A DNA stretch of 64,000 bases from Prevotella sp. OH937_COT-195 (GTDB lineage: Bacteria > Bacteroidota > Bacteroidia > Bacteroidales > Bacteroidaceae). Both the position numbers and the translations under genes were made by a program. Every line of letters starts with the position of its first letter. Positions within the stretch are counted from its first letter, which is position 1. The notes beneath the pieces were generated by a model. It saw nothing but the letters and a program-made list of their open reading frames with translations, was not told the DNA's origin and searched no databases. Location: contig NZ_RQZH01000005.1 of the NCBI RefSeq assembly GCF_003932845.1, forward strand, positions 35,865 to 99,864, given 5' to 3'. This document shows positions 53,030 through 63,058 of this stretch, piece by piece.

Positions 53030-53114
53030 ACACGAGTAATCTGTCTGATGTTTGTTGATTGAAATTTTATTTCTAATGGCGGGAATGGTATAAATCGTAT
53101 TTGGAAAACAAACT

Positions 53115-53645
53115 CTACCTTTCAGGCAAAATCATTTCCGAATTGAGAATTACGCTCACTTTATCATTCCGCGTAAGATTGATTTTACCATTATATGCCA
53201 CATCGGTTTCATCATATTGCATATTGGTTCCGGCATAATACACCTTCAAATGATAATTGCCCGGTGTCAATTTGCTCATCTTGAATTCCACATCATATTC
53301 ACAAATGCAATCGGCAAACGCATCAAGAACATTGTGATATACAATAAGATTAATTTGATTATTTTGATTATCCATTTTTACATAGATATTTCTTACGGCA
53401 CAGTTGGCTCTCACGTTTTCAAATTTACATAGGGCTATTCCGTCTTCTCCCAACTCTATTCCAAGGGTTGTCGGGGCTGCGTTATTTTCCATATAGAAAT
53501 CACTGCGTGTTTCTGTTTTAGAGAGATTTAACTTACATGTTGAATTTGCCACGTCATAAATCTTTAATGTGTCAAGGACAACATTCTCTGCCGAACACGC
53601 TGACAATCCCATGAGACATATCAGAGCATAAAAAATCTTTTTCAT
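53115..53645 (-). CDS. Lipoprotein of unknown function
   Basis: The 176-residue protein has a lipoprotein signal (FYALICLMGLSAC, Cys 17) and a beta-rich body with several aromatic strands. It ends in KLTPGNYHLKVYYAGTN and NDKVSVILNSEM. The pattern resembles small Ig-like or PepSY-free Bacteroidetes lipoproteins, but I recognise no family. It stands alone and has no clear promoter match. Confidence 0.72.
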   Translation of the reverse strand: MKKIFYALICLMGLSACSAENVVLDTLKIYDVANSTCKLNLSKTETRSDFYMENNAAPTTLGIELGEDGIALCKFENVRANCAVRNIYVKMDNQNNQINLIVYHNVLDAFADCICEYDVEFKMSKLTPGNYHLKVYYAGTNMQYDETDVAYNGKINLTRNDKVSVILNSEMILPER

Positions 53646-54262
53646 AACTACATGGATTTAGTGTTATTATATAAATGTTATTGCAAGTTATCTATTGATT
53701 GTATATTCTTTTATATCACATTTCAGCCATTAACGAATAAATGTATAAAGTCAAACAGCAAGTGCAATATTACGAATAATATTTGTAAAAATAATGTTTT
53801 GGCTCAAAAAAATATTTTTTCTTTCTATATCAGGTTTGTTTTTGCCTGCGTCATCTTTATTATTTTATCCGTTATCTTATTTTTCTCCGCACTTTTTGAT
53901 GTATAAACTTTATAAAATTCATTGGTGTATCCAGCCACTCTCTTCTGTCATCAAGCGTATGAAACGGCAAAGTATATACCCACAAAACACGCTGCGATAA
54001 ATTCGTGCCATGCAAAACGCTTCCTTTGTCCGTCGTGATTGTATTGAAGTTTCTTCATATTGTATGCCGGCAAAGTTCCGTACTTTATTTGCAGACGGTT
54101 TCTAATGAGACGTCCGTGTACGTTTACCATGTTTCCGCTGCTTGTCATCTTGACATGATGTTTGCATGAAAAAACAGATATAACATTTCATGTAAGACCA
54201 TAAAAACAATACTTCCATTTATTGGTAATGGTTGCCGACTGTTAAAGAAAAGGATTGTTTTC
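53646..54262. other. AT-rich gap with a possible IS30 end remnant
   Basis: I see no convincing gene in this gap; the frames at 53794 (plus) and 53951 (minus) have no protein-like pattern or start signal. At 53749-53774 the sequence matches the end of the IS30-type element at 63791-63816 at about 21 of 26 positions (core AACAGCAARTGCAA), suggesting an old insertion-sequence end. Confidence 0.35.
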
Positions 54263-54293
54263 TTTGTAATGGCAAGTTTTTTTCGTAAATTTG
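54263..54293 (+). promoter_or_regulatory. holB promoter
   Basis: TTTG (54263-54266), a 19-bp spacer and TAAATTTG (54286-54293) match the consensus. The ATG follows at 54319. Confidence 0.68.
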
Positions 54294-54318
54294 CAGCCAT
54301 ATACCTGTTTGTACGACA

Positions 54319-55458
54319 ATGAAATTCGACGAGGTCATAGGACAAGAAGAGGCAAAGGAACGTCTTGTGCAGATGCACGAGAACGGACGTGTGCCACATG
54401 CCATGATGTTCTGCGGGCCGCGAGGATGTGGAAAAATGGCTCTTGCCCTTGCTTTCGCATCCTATCTGATTGGCCGTAACGACAAAGGAGGGAAAAACTC
54501 GTGCGGAACATGTCGCCAATGTGCAATGTTACGATCGTGGTCGCACCCCGACTTGATTTTCACATATCCTGTCATTAAACCACAAGGAACAAGTGCCGAC
54601 CACAAGATGGTAAGCGACGACTTTGCACGAGAATGGCGCACGATGCTTAACGAAGACCCGTATTTCACGATGAACAGATGGCTCGAGAAGATGGGGGCAG
54701 GCAATCAACAAGCCATGATTTACGTTGCCGAGAGCGAGGCCGTCATAAGAAAACTGTCAATGAAATCGAGTCAGGGCGGGTATAAAGTAAACATAATATG
54801 GCTGCCGGAACGAATGCGCGAGGACTGTGCCAACAAGATGCTTAAAATAATAGAGGAACCGCCACTACAAACGGTGTTCATCATGGTAAGCGAGGAACCG
54901 GAACGCCTGCTGGAAACTATACGAAGCCGAGTGCAGCGCATAGACATAAAGAAAATAGACACACCGTCGCTCGAAAAAGCACTGACCGAACGCAGAGCAA
55001 TAGACAAAGATGTGGCACACAGAATAGCACGCGTGGCCGACGGAGACTGGATCAAGGCTCTCGAAACACTCGATGCAGGAAACGAGAACAAAGAGTTTCT
55101 CGACCTTTTCATGTCGCTCATGCGACAAGCATACGCACGCAACGTAAAAGACCTCAAAACATGGAGCGAAACCGTTGCGGCATTGGGAAGAGAACGCCAA
55201 CGTAGCATGCTCGTATATTTCCAACATCTCGTACGCGAGAATTTCATTTACAACTTCCGCAATCCGGATCTTGTGTATATGACAACGGAAGAAGAAAACT
55301 TTGCAACAAGGTTCGCCAAGTTTATAAACGAGGCCAACGTGATTGCAATAGACGATATATTCGGAACAGCAATAAGAGACATCGGACAGAACGCAAACCC
55401 CAAAATGGTGTTCTATGACGTGGCAATGAAGATAATCGTTGAGATAATAAAGAGATAA
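54319..55458 (+). CDS. holB: DNA polymerase III delta' subunit
   Basis: HolB is a clamp-loader subunit of the replicase. The 379-residue protein begins MKFDEVIGQEEAKERLVQMH and has a P-loop GPRGCGK, a zinc module CGTCRQCAMLRSWSHPDL and the SRC-like region after IEEPPLQTVFI. It has the AAA+ layout of delta', with the C-terminal collar domain. It is followed by a RicT-like gene, a holB-yaaT order known from other phyla. Confidence 0.93.
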   Translation: MKFDEVIGQEEAKERLVQMHENGRVPHAMMFCGPRGCGKMALALAFASYLIGRNDKGGKNSCGTCRQCAMLRSWSHPDLIFTYPVIKPQGTSADHKMVSDDFAREWRTMLNEDPYFTMNRWLEKMGAGNQQAMIYVAESEAVIRKLSMKSSQGGYKVNIIWLPERMREDCANKMLKIIEEPPLQTVFIMVSEEPERLLETIRSRVQRIDIKKIDTPSLEKALTERRAIDKDVAHRIARVADGDWIKALETLDAGNENKEFLDLFMSLMRQAYARNVKDLKTWSETVAALGRERQRSMLVYFQHLVRENFIYNFRNPDLVYMTTEEENFATRFAKFINEANVIAIDDIFGTAIRDIGQNANPKMVFYDVAMKIIVEIIKR

Positions 55459-55589
55459 GAGGAAAAGAGTAAGACGGCAAAGCGAACATTACATACATAT
55501 AGAATTATTTAATACAACAAGGGAACACATATCCCGAACCGCTGCCGGCAACACTGTACCACTACTGATAATTCATAAAGAAAGAAAAG

Positions 55590-56834
55590 ATGGACTATAA
55601 AAATATGCAGTTCAAAATATCGAACGACACCGACCGCGGACTCTGCCGAAGGGGGTGCGGAAGACAGGATCACCAGTTGAACACATACGACTGGCTCGCC
55701 GACGTACCCGGAATAAACGAGGATACAGACCTCGTCGAGGTGCAGTTCAAAAACACACGCAAGGGTTACTACCACAACATATACCACCTTGACCTGAAAA
55801 AGGGAGATGTGGTGGCAGTAGAAGCAAGCCCGGGACACGACATCGGAGTGGTTACACTGACGGGGCGACTGGTAAAATTGCAAGTAAAAAAGGCATGTCT
55901 TAAGTCTGCCGATGACATAAAGCGCATATACAGGTTCGCAAAACAGGTCGATCTCGAGAAATACAACGAGGCGAAAAGTCGCGAGCATGACACTATGATC
56001 GAAAGCCGCCAGATAGCAAAGAACCTCGGACTGAACATGAAAATCGGCGATGTGGAATATCAGGGAGACGGCAACAAGGCAATATTCTTTTATATAGCAG
56101 ACGAGAGAGTCGACTTCCGACAACTGATAAAAGACCTCGCGGCAACTTTCCATGTCAGGATAGAGATGAAACAGATTGGCGCAAGACAAGAGGCGGGACG
56201 CATAGGAGGAACCGGACCGTGCGGAAGGGAACTATGCTGTGCAACATGGTTGAAGAATTTCAGCAGCGTGAGTACCAATGCCGCACGTTTCCAGGATATA
56301 TCGCTTAACCCCCAGAAACTGGCGGGCATGTGTGCGAAACTGAAATGCTGTCTCAACTACGAGGTTGACGAATACATCGAGGCAAGCCGCAAACTGCCGA
56401 GCAAGGAGGTAGTGTTGCAAACCACAGACTCGGATTATTACTTCTTCAAAAGCGACATTCTCGCAGGACTTATAACATATTCAACCGACAAACGACTTGC
56501 CGCAAACCTCGAAACCATTACCGGCAAACGCGCCTTGCAGATCATAGAAATGAACAAGCGGGGCGAGAAACCGGAAAGTCTTTCGGAAGAAAACAATCAA
56601 CAAGACAACACCAGCCCCGTTGACATGTTTGAAGGAGACGTTACCCGATTCGACAAAAGTCGCAAGAAAAGGAAAACAAAACCACAGAGACAACAAGGAC
56701 AAAAACAACCACGACATACGAGAGAAAAGGCAGAGAACGAGAACGGCAACCGTAACAGAAACAGGGAGAACCGTAACAACCGGACACGTCAACCGCACAA
56801 TGGAGAAGAACGGTTTGCCGGCGAAGAATCCTGA
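55590..56834 (+). CDS. RicT/YaaT-like PSP1-domain protein
   Basis: The 414-residue protein has the PSP1 C-terminal domain (about 100-270) with the cysteine pattern GTGPCGRELCCATWL and CAKLKCCLNYE that binds an iron-sulfur cluster in the RicA-RicF-RicT (Y) complex. Elsewhere this complex controls RNA maturation and sporulation or competence. An N-terminal CRRGCG pair may add ligands. The last 90 residues are basic, Arg/Asn/Lys-rich and probably disordered. No RicA or RicF partner is visible here. It lies 131 bp after holB. Confidence 0.88.
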   Translation: MDYKNMQFKISNDTDRGLCRRGCGRQDHQLNTYDWLADVPGINEDTDLVEVQFKNTRKGYYHNIYHLDLKKGDVVAVEASPGHDIGVVTLTGRLVKLQVKKACLKSADDIKRIYRFAKQVDLEKYNEAKSREHDTMIESRQIAKNLGLNMKIGDVEYQGDGNKAIFFYIADERVDFRQLIKDLAATFHVRIEMKQIGARQEAGRIGGTGPCGRELCCATWLKNFSSVSTNAARFQDISLNPQKLAGMCAKLKCCLNYEVDEYIEASRKLPSKEVVLQTTDSDYYFFKSDILAGLITYSTDKRLAANLETITGKRALQIIEMNKRGEKPESLSEENNQQDNTSPVDMFEGDVTRFDKSRKKRKTKPQRQQGQKQPRHTREKAENENGNRNRNRENRNNRTRQPHNGEERFAGEES

Positions 56835-56854
56835 CAACAAGTATCAGTCAAGGC

Positions 56855-57316
56855 ATGCGGAGATTTTACCGATTGTTAGTAGTTGTATTGTTCACGCTGT
56901 TGCTGGTTGCATGCGAGACAAAAACGGTGTATCATCATTTCGAGCCTACACAGATAAACGGCTGGGAACGGAACGACACACTGAAATTTTCTGTGCCGGC
57001 TGTATACCACGCCGGTTACTACAAGGAAAAAATAACTCTGAGAATAAGCAACGACTATCCTTTCATGGGGCTAACTCTTATTATCAATCAGACCGTTTTC
57101 CCCGGGAAAAGACATATAAGCGATACCCTTAACTGCCGTGTAATCGACCGCGACGGAAACATACGCGGACGAGGCATCGGACTTTACGAGTACGATTACC
57201 CGCTTACCCGCATCAAATTGAATGCCGGCGACTCGCTGCAAATCAGCATACGCCACAACATGAAGCGCGAGATACTTCCCGGGATTGCCGACATAGGAGT
57301 TAAGTTAAGCCGATAA
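56855..57316 (+). CDS. gldH: GldH-family lipoprotein
   Basis: The 153-residue lipoprotein (signal LFTLLLVAC, Cys 20) reads CETKTVYHHFEPTQINGWER, the GldH start, with the C-terminal form HNMKREILPGIADIGVKL. GldH takes part in gliding or T9SS in some Bacteroidetes and is also present in non-gliding Bacteroidales. Together with PorW-like and PorX elsewhere in the window, it shows that T9SS-associated genes exist here; their use is unknown. It follows the RicT-like gene by 20 bp. Confidence 0.88.
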   Translation: MRRFYRLLVVVLFTLLLVACETKTVYHHFEPTQINGWERNDTLKFSVPAVYHAGYYKEKITLRISNDYPFMGLTLIINQTVFPGKRHISDTLNCRVIDRDGNIRGRGIGLYEYDYPLTRIKLNAGDSLQISIRHNMKREILPGIADIGVKLSR

Positions 57317-57346
57317 ATAACGAAAGGAGTGGGAATGTCGGAGAAA

Positions 57347-58807
57347 CTATTCTCGTATTAGATTTCGCCCCGCATCTATTCTAAGGAATATGAACAGCAG
57401 GAATGTGAAACCCCACAACGAAGACCCACCGTAACTGAAGAATGGCAAAGGAATGCCGATGACGGGGGTAAGTCCCAATACCATGCCGACATTTATGAAA
57501 ACATGGAACAAGAAAACACTAAGTACACAATAACCATAAACCCGTCCGAAACGGAATGGTTGGCGTTCGGCAAGTTTTATCAACCGAAGTATCAGCGCAA
57601 GGAATAGCAACAGTACGGCAGCCGACCCGACAAAACCTTCTTCCTCGCCCACGGTACAGAAGATAAAATCGGTATCTTGTTCAGGCACATATTTCAATTT
57701 TGTCTGTGTGCCGTTGAGAAAACCTTTGCCTCGCAAACCGCCCGAACCTATGGCAATTTCGCTCTGGTGTACATTATATCCGGCTCCGGACAAGTCTTCT
57801 TTCAGTCCGAGCAGCACCTCGACACGTTTGCGTTGATGTTCCTGCAAAACATTGTCAAGAACATATTCGGCAGAATAGAAGAAGGCTATCGAACCGATTG
57901 CGAATGCAAGAATATATCCGTATGTAAGCACTCTGCTGCTCAACCACATAAAAAACACATACCCGATGATGAACCCGCAAAGCAAAAGTTGCACCCATAC
58001 CACGTCGAAAGGAATTACGAAAGTGGAAAACAGCAACGCAAGGATTGTACCGACGAGGCAGTAAAACAGTGTGGTCTTCATCTGTCGGAGACCGCCGGCA
58101 TTGGCATAAATCATAACCGAAGTGAATATTTGCACACCGAGCAACACAACAAACTTTCCCACAGAAGTATGCCCGTCCCACATCATTACATCCTCAAACT
58201 TTATACCAACCACAAAATAGAACACCATGGCAACGGCCGTAAAAAGTATGCTTCCGGACATTCCCTCACGGTAGAACATCAAGAAGAACGACAGATATAC
58301 GAGTGCCGAGCCTGTCTCTTTTTGTGCAACGATGAACATCATCGGCATAAACACCACTGCACATGCCGCGGCAAAATGCTTCCATTTGTGTATGCTGTAC
58401 CCGTAGGTTGACATCAGTTTCGCCACCGCCAGCGCAGTGGCAAACTTCGCAAACTCGGCAGGTTGCAGTCGCAGTGGTCCCAATACAAGCCACGACCTCG
58501 AACCCTTTATCTCGTGTGGATTGAATATTGTTGCAAATAGAAGCAGCAACAATGCCGCATAGATGACATACGAGAACGTTTCGTAGAACCGGTCGTCAAG
58601 CAAAAGAAGCACCAATCCGATTAATATCGAAGTGCCAATCCATATTATCTGCATGCCCGAACGCGAGCCGAGACTGAAAATATCGGTATCGCCGTAGGTG
58701 TAACTTGCTCCGCACACACTTACCCATCCGAAAACGAGAAGTGCCAGATAGATAACTATTGTTATCCAATCTATTGACCGTAGCACGCCCGGCTGCTTAT
58801 CTGTCAT
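57347..58807 (-). CDS. rodA: Rod-shape protein RodA (SEDS peptidoglycan polymerase)
   Basis: RodA is the SEDS glycosyltransferase that polymerises glycan strands for cell elongation with PBP2. The 486-residue protein has about ten TM helices, and the family motif PEQDTDFIFCTVGEEEGFVG followed by PVIGIPLPFFSYGGSSLW. I use the ATG at 58807 (MTDKQPGVL), which overlaps the mrdA stop by 11 bp. It is the last gene of the mre-mrd operon. Confidence 0.95.
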   Translation of the reverse strand: MTDKQPGVLRSIDWITIVIYLALLVFGWVSVCGASYTYGDTDIFSLGSRSGMQIIWIGTSILIGLVLLLLDDRFYETFSYVIYAALLLLLFATIFNPHEIKGSRSWLVLGPLRLQPAEFAKFATALAVAKLMSTYGYSIHKWKHFAAACAVVFMPMMFIVAQKETGSALVYLSFFLMFYREGMSGSILFTAVAMVFYFVVGIKFEDVMMWDGHTSVGKFVVLLGVQIFTSVMIYANAGGLRQMKTTLFYCLVGTILALLFSTFVIPFDVVWVQLLLCGFIIGYVFFMWLSSRVLTYGYILAFAIGSIAFFYSAEYVLDNVLQEHQRKRVEVLLGLKEDLSGAGYNVHQSEIAIGSGGLRGKGFLNGTQTKLKYVPEQDTDFIFCTVGEEEGFVGSAAVLLLFLALILRLIKLAERQPFRFGRVYGYCVLSVFLFHVFINVGMVLGLTPVIGIPLPFFSYGGSSLWGFTFLLFIFLRIDAGRNLIRE

Positions 58808-60647
58808 TCGAACCATACGCCACACGTTTGCTCTGCATGGCTCTTGCTTTTGCCTCCGAGCCTGCGGATAATTTGCCGTTAATATATTTTTCCATTATCA
58901 ATGCTCCTATAGGAACTCCGAAAGTCGCGCCGAAGCCTCCGTTCTCCACATACACGGCAACGGCGATTTTCGGATTTTTCATTGGTGCAAATCCCATGAA
59001 CACCGAGTGGTCGTGACCTCTGTTCTGCGCCGTTCCCGTTTTTCCGCATACCTCATAGTCTGCTCTGTTCGCCTCATGACACGTGCCTCCGACTACCGAA
59101 CTGCGCATACCTGCCACAATATAATCGTATGACGAGCGCGAAGCCTTGGTATAGTTCTTCTTGCGAAATTTCTCATCAAGCGGCTGTCCCTTTATCGTTT
59201 TAACCACATGCGGCGTGATAAAATATCCCCTGTTGGCTATTGTTGCTCCGAGATTTGCTATCTGCAGCGGTGTGAGGTTTACCTCTCCCTGTCCTATTGA
59301 TATACTGATAATTGTCAATCCGTTCCAATCTTTTTTATAAGCATTGTCGTAGAAATCGGCATTCGGTATCAATCCTCGTTTCTCTCCGGGAAGATCAACA
59401 CCGAGTTTGTACCCGAAACCCATGCTTACCATATAGTCGCGCCAAGTGTTCATGGCATCCTGCACGGTTTTGTATTTCTTGCGGTTGCTCATCATGTAAT
59501 AAAGTCCCCAGCAGAAATATCCGTTGCACGACGTGCTTATTGCCGGTATCAGCGGCAGTGGCGAACCATGTCCGTGACAGCCCACTCGAAGTCCGCGGAA
59601 CAAGAATCCCCTGTAACACGGGTATGTCGTCTGCGGTGATATTATCCCCTCGGTAAGGAATGTAAGTCCCTGCGATGTCTTGAACGTGGAGCCGGGAGGG
59701 TATTGTCCCATTATGGCGCGGTTCAACAAAGGTTTCCATGCGTTTGCCTGCAATGCCTTGTGCATCTTTCCTCTCATTCTGCCCGTCATCAGTCGCGGGT
59801 CGTATGTCGGCGACGATACCATGCACAACACCTCGCCCGTGGCAGGTTCTATTGCCACAATGCTTCCGATTTTTCCCTCCATGAGACGCTCGCCGAGTTC
59901 CTGCAGTTCAAGATCGATGCTCAACGTGAGGTCTTTTCCCGCCACCGGTTTTCGGTCGAATTTCCCGTTTTGATACTTTCCCTTTATCCTCCCGTGTGCA
60001 TCACGCAGCAATATCTGTATTCCCTTCTCGCCTCGCAGTTCTTTCTCGTAATATCTCTCCACTCCGAGTTTTCCTATATAGTCTCCGCTTTGGTAGTATT
60101 CGTCCTCCTCAATGTCGCCCGGCGAGACCTCCGCCACATCGCCGAGTACATGCGCCGCGTATGGGTATTGGTACTGTCTGATACTTCTCTTCTGCATGTA
60201 GAAACCGGGAAAGCGATAGAGTTTTTCCCGGAATATGCTGAACTCCTCTTCCGAGAGTTGCGACATGAATATTTGTTGTGTAAACCGGCTGTAACCGGGG
60301 TTCTTGCCTCGGTCTTTTATATCTGACATTCTCTTGGCATAGAACTCTTTCGTTATGCCGAGTGCCATGCAGAACTCTGTGGTATCGACTCTTCCCGATT
60401 CTTCGTTCATAACCACCATTATGTCGTATGCCGGACGGTTATACACAAGCAGTTTTCCGGTGCGGTCGGTAATGTTTCCGCGTGAGGGATAGTCTGTTTT
60501 TTTTAGGAAAGCGTTGCTGTCTGCATTTCTTTTGTAGTCGTCGCTCATTATCTGCAACGAGAACAGTCGGACGATATAGATGACAACGATAAGTGTTGCC
60601 ACCCCGCCAATAACGTATTTGCGATATTCAGGTCCGTAGTCCTTCAT
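58797..60647 (-). CDS. mrdA: Penicillin-binding protein 2 (PBP2)
   Basis: PBP2 is the transpeptidase that cross-links new lateral wall with RodA. The 616-residue protein has one N-terminal TM (about 12-33), a dimerisation domain with SRGNITDRTG, and a transpeptidase domain. Active-site motifs are GSTFK (SxxK), the SCN triad (STSCN), and KTG in VCGKTGTAQN. Length is slightly below the E. coli protein. It overlaps rodA by 11 bp and follows mreD by 15 bp. Confidence 0.96.
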   Translation of the reverse strand: MKDYGPEYRKYVIGGVATLIVVIYIVRLFSLQIMSDDYKRNADSNAFLKKTDYPSRGNITDRTGKLLVYNRPAYDIMVVMNEESGRVDTTEFCMALGITKEFYAKRMSDIKDRGKNPGYSRFTQQIFMSQLSEEEFSIFREKLYRFPGFYMQKRSIRQYQYPYAAHVLGDVAEVSPGDIEEDEYYQSGDYIGKLGVERYYEKELRGEKGIQILLRDAHGRIKGKYQNGKFDRKPVAGKDLTLSIDLELQELGERLMEGKIGSIVAIEPATGEVLCMVSSPTYDPRLMTGRMRGKMHKALQANAWKPLLNRAIMGQYPPGSTFKTSQGLTFLTEGIISPQTTYPCYRGFLFRGLRVGCHGHGSPLPLIPAISTSCNGYFCWGLYYMMSNRKKYKTVQDAMNTWRDYMVSMGFGYKLGVDLPGEKRGLIPNADFYDNAYKKDWNGLTIISISIGQGEVNLTPLQIANLGATIANRGYFITPHVVKTIKGQPLDEKFRKKNYTKASRSSYDYIVAGMRSSVVGGTCHEANRADYEVCGKTGTAQNRGHDHSVFMGFAPMKNPKIAVAVYVENGGFGATFGVPIGALIMEKYINGKLSAGSEAKARAMQSKRVAYGSNDR

Positions 60648-60662
60648 TCTTTATATAAAACC

Positions 60663-61160
60663 TCAACGCTTAACATGCTCTACGGCATACACCAGAACGG
60701 CGGTGATAAGCATGCTTCCCGCCACACACTCGCACCATTTCAACCAGTTGAAGAACGTGAACATTTCGAGCGAATAGTATGCAACACAGAAAACAAAAAT
60801 CAGTATCAATGTATAATATACATATTTGGCAAAGCCCATATTGTGCATAGTGGGTTTGAAATCGGACTCGTCTTCCCGCTGCATGAACATCTCAAGTACA
60901 TACGGCTGCACCCCCCCCGTCAGAGTCATCGATGCCGCAGCAACCCCCGGAGTGTTGGTAAATGTGTCTGCACAAACACCGAGTACGAAACACCATAACA
61001 ATGCTGCCCAGCGCGGATAGCCTCGGGGGAATGTAAATGCCATATAAACATACAGCAACGGTGTGGCACAACCAAACAGGTTTACATGGTTGAGCACAAG
61101 GCATTGCACAAGGCACAATACGATGAACAGTATCGTTCTTCTTAGAATATCGGTTACCAT
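60663..61160 (-). CDS. mreD: Rod-shape protein MreD
   Basis: MreD is an inner-membrane protein of the elongasome. I use the ATG at 61160 (MVTDILRRTI, 165 residues with five or so TM helices); the open frame extends 96 bp into mreC, which is implausible. The protein has the Bacteroidetes MreD pattern YMAFTFPRGYPRWAALLWCF. It lies 8 bp after mreC and 15 bp before mrdA. Confidence 0.92.
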   Translation of the reverse strand: MVTDILRRTILFIVLCLVQCLVLNHVNLFGCATPLLYVYMAFTFPRGYPRWAALLWCFVLGVCADTFTNTPGVAAASMTLTGGVQPYVLEMFMQREDESDFKPTMHNMGFAKYVYYTLILIFVFCVAYYSLEMFTFFNWLKWCECVAGSMLITAVLVYAVEHVKR

Positions 61161-61168
61161 CACGATAG

Positions 61169-62035
61169 TCAGTTTTCTCTTACGGACAAAATGGAGTCTT
61201 GCGCGGCACGCATGAGTTTGATGCGTTCTTGGAGTTTGGTGTCGTTTATCACACACACATCGCGCAGTTTGCCGAAATCGGTGGCGAGTGTTATAAGCAG
61301 GCGATACGACATTCCGTCGGGAGAGTTGTACGTGCGATGCACCTTACCAACATGGATACCCGGCGGAAAGAGTGCCGAATAACCACTTGTCACGATATTG
61401 TCGCCGCCGTTGAAGCGGGCATGACGCGGAATATCGTCCACGTATGCCATCCTGCTGTCGCCGCCTTCCCAACGCAGCACGCCGAAATAACCGCGATTCT
61501 CTATCATCACACTTATGTTGGAGTGACTGTTTAGCACCGGTAACACCATGCTGTAATGGGGCGAGACGAGATACACCACACCTACAATGCCCTCGCCTCC
61601 CACAACGCCCATGTCGGGACGTATACCGTCAAGACTGCCTTTGTCTATCGTTATAAGATTGTCTTTCTTGTTGACGGTGTTGCCAACCACCTTGGCAGGT
61701 ATCAGCCTGTATTGGCTCAGCAGATGTACCTGTGCGCTGCGCAACAGCACGGAGTCGCTGTTTGTGCGTTCCAGCATTTCCGACAAATGTTTTATCTGAC
61801 GCTCAAGGTAGATGTTGCGCGAGGTGAGTTGTTCGTTCAGTTTACCCATGCTTATGAACGATTCCACCGAAGCGTTTATCTCATACAATTTGCCTGTCAC
61901 CACATTTGCAGAAGTGAACCATACGCTGCCTTGATAACTGTTGAACCGGAAGAGGAGCATGATGCTCGCCGCTTCCAGCACAACAAACAGCAGCCAATGG
62001 CTGTGTCTTGCCAAAAATGCCAGCAGGTTGTTCAT
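61169..62035 (-). CDS. mreC: Rod-shape protein MreC
   Basis: MreC is a periplasmic, membrane-anchored elongasome protein. The 288-residue protein has an N-terminal TM (about 13-30), a coiled-coil (about 65-100) and the MreC beta-domain with IDKGSLDGIRPDMGVVGGEG and VVYLVSPHYSMVLPVLN. The C-terminal extension (LQERIKLMRAAQDSILSVREN) is typical for Bacteroidetes. It overlaps mreB by 4 bp, which suggests translational coupling. Confidence 0.94.
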   Translation of the reverse strand: MNNLLAFLARHSHWLLFVVLEAASIMLLFRFNSYQGSVWFTSANVVTGKLYEINASVESFISMGKLNEQLTSRNIYLERQIKHLSEMLERTNSDSVLLRSAQVHLLSQYRLIPAKVVGNTVNKKDNLITIDKGSLDGIRPDMGVVGGEGIVGVVYLVSPHYSMVLPVLNSHSNISVMIENRGYFGVLRWEGGDSRMAYVDDIPRHARFNGGDNIVTSGYSALFPPGIHVGKVHRTYNSPDGMSYRLLITLATDFGKLRDVCVINDTKLQERIKLMRAAQDSILSVREN

Positions 62036-63057
62036 CTCATCAGGAACGAGAAACGGTCAACATTCTTCAATGCTATGCCGGCACCATTGGCCACGCTGTG
62101 CAACGGGTCATCGGCAATATGGAATTTGATGTTGATTTTATCTGTCAGACGCTTGTCCAAACCGCGCAGCAATGCGCCGCCACCGGTCAGATATATACCG
62201 TTTTTAACGATGTCGGCATACAGTTCGGGCGGAGTTGCCTCAAGTGCCGAAAGCACGGCGTTCTCTATCTTTGCGATAGTCTTGTCTATGCAATGAGCAA
62301 TCTCCTGATAGCACACCGGTACTTCCATGGGCAGTGCGGTAATACGGTTCGGACCATGTACCACATAGTCCTCGGGAGCTTCGTCGCCAAGATCGGTAAG
62401 AGCCGAGCCCACGTTTATCTTTATTCTTTCCGCCATTCGCTCGCTTACCTTCACGTTGTGCTGACGACTCATGTATTCCTGAATGTCGTTGGTAAGTTCG
62501 TCGCCTGCCACACGGATTGAGTTGTTGCTCACGATACCGCCTAATGAGATTACGGCAATCTCGGTGCTGCCGCCGCCTATATCCACAATCATGTTACCCT
62601 CGGGAGCCTCAACGTCGATGCCGATGCCTATCGCTGCTGCCATAGGTTCGAATATGAGATACACGTCGCGACCGTCGGCATGCTCTGCAGAGTCGCGCAC
62701 GGCGCGTAATTCTACCTCGGTGGAACCTGACGGAACACCTATCACCATGCGTAGCGACGGCGACCCGAAGAGGCGGCGACCGGAGTTAACCATCTTTATC
62801 AGTCCGCGCATCATCTGCTCGCAGGCGGAGAAATCGGCTATAACGCCGTCGCGCAGCGGACGAATGGTGCGTATGTTCTCGTGCGTCTTCTCGTACATCA
62901 TCTTTGCCTTGTTGCCGACGGCAATCATCTTGTTGGTGCGACGGTCGAGAGCGACAACCGACGGCTCGTCAACAACTATCTTGTCATCACTGATAATGAT
63001 GGTGTTGGCTGTGCCGAGGTCCATTGCAATTTCTTGAATGAATGAAAAAAATCCCAT
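62032..63057 (-). CDS. mreB: Rod-shape-determining actin homologue MreB
   Basis: MreB polymerises under the inner membrane and directs lateral wall synthesis. The 341-residue protein shows the phosphate-1 motif DLGTANTII, GVPSGSTEVELRAV, the phosphate-2 motif VDIGGGSTEIAVIS and the adenosine motif YLTGGGALLRGLD. It lies between purH (1 bp) and mreC (4-bp overlap), making a tightly packed operon. Confidence 0.97.
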   Translation of the reverse strand: MGFFSFIQEIAMDLGTANTIIISDDKIVVDEPSVVALDRRTNKMIAVGNKAKMMYEKTHENIRTIRPLRDGVIADFSACEQMMRGLIKMVNSGRRLFGSPSLRMVIGVPSGSTEVELRAVRDSAEHADGRDVYLIFEPMAAAIGIGIDVEAPEGNMIVDIGGGSTEIAVISLGGIVSNNSIRVAGDELTNDIQEYMSRQHNVKVSERMAERIKINVGSALTDLGDEAPEDYVVHGPNRITALPMEVPVCYQEIAHCIDKTIAKIENAVLSALEATPPELYADIVKNGIYLTGGGALLRGLDKRLTDKINIKFHIADDPLHSVANGAGIALKNVDRFSFLMR

Positions 63058-63058
63058 G

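Noticed and set aside
53794..54000. Short plus-strand hydrophobic ORF in the gap before holB
   Set aside because: Its composition follows the AT-rich background, and no promoter or homologue is recognised.
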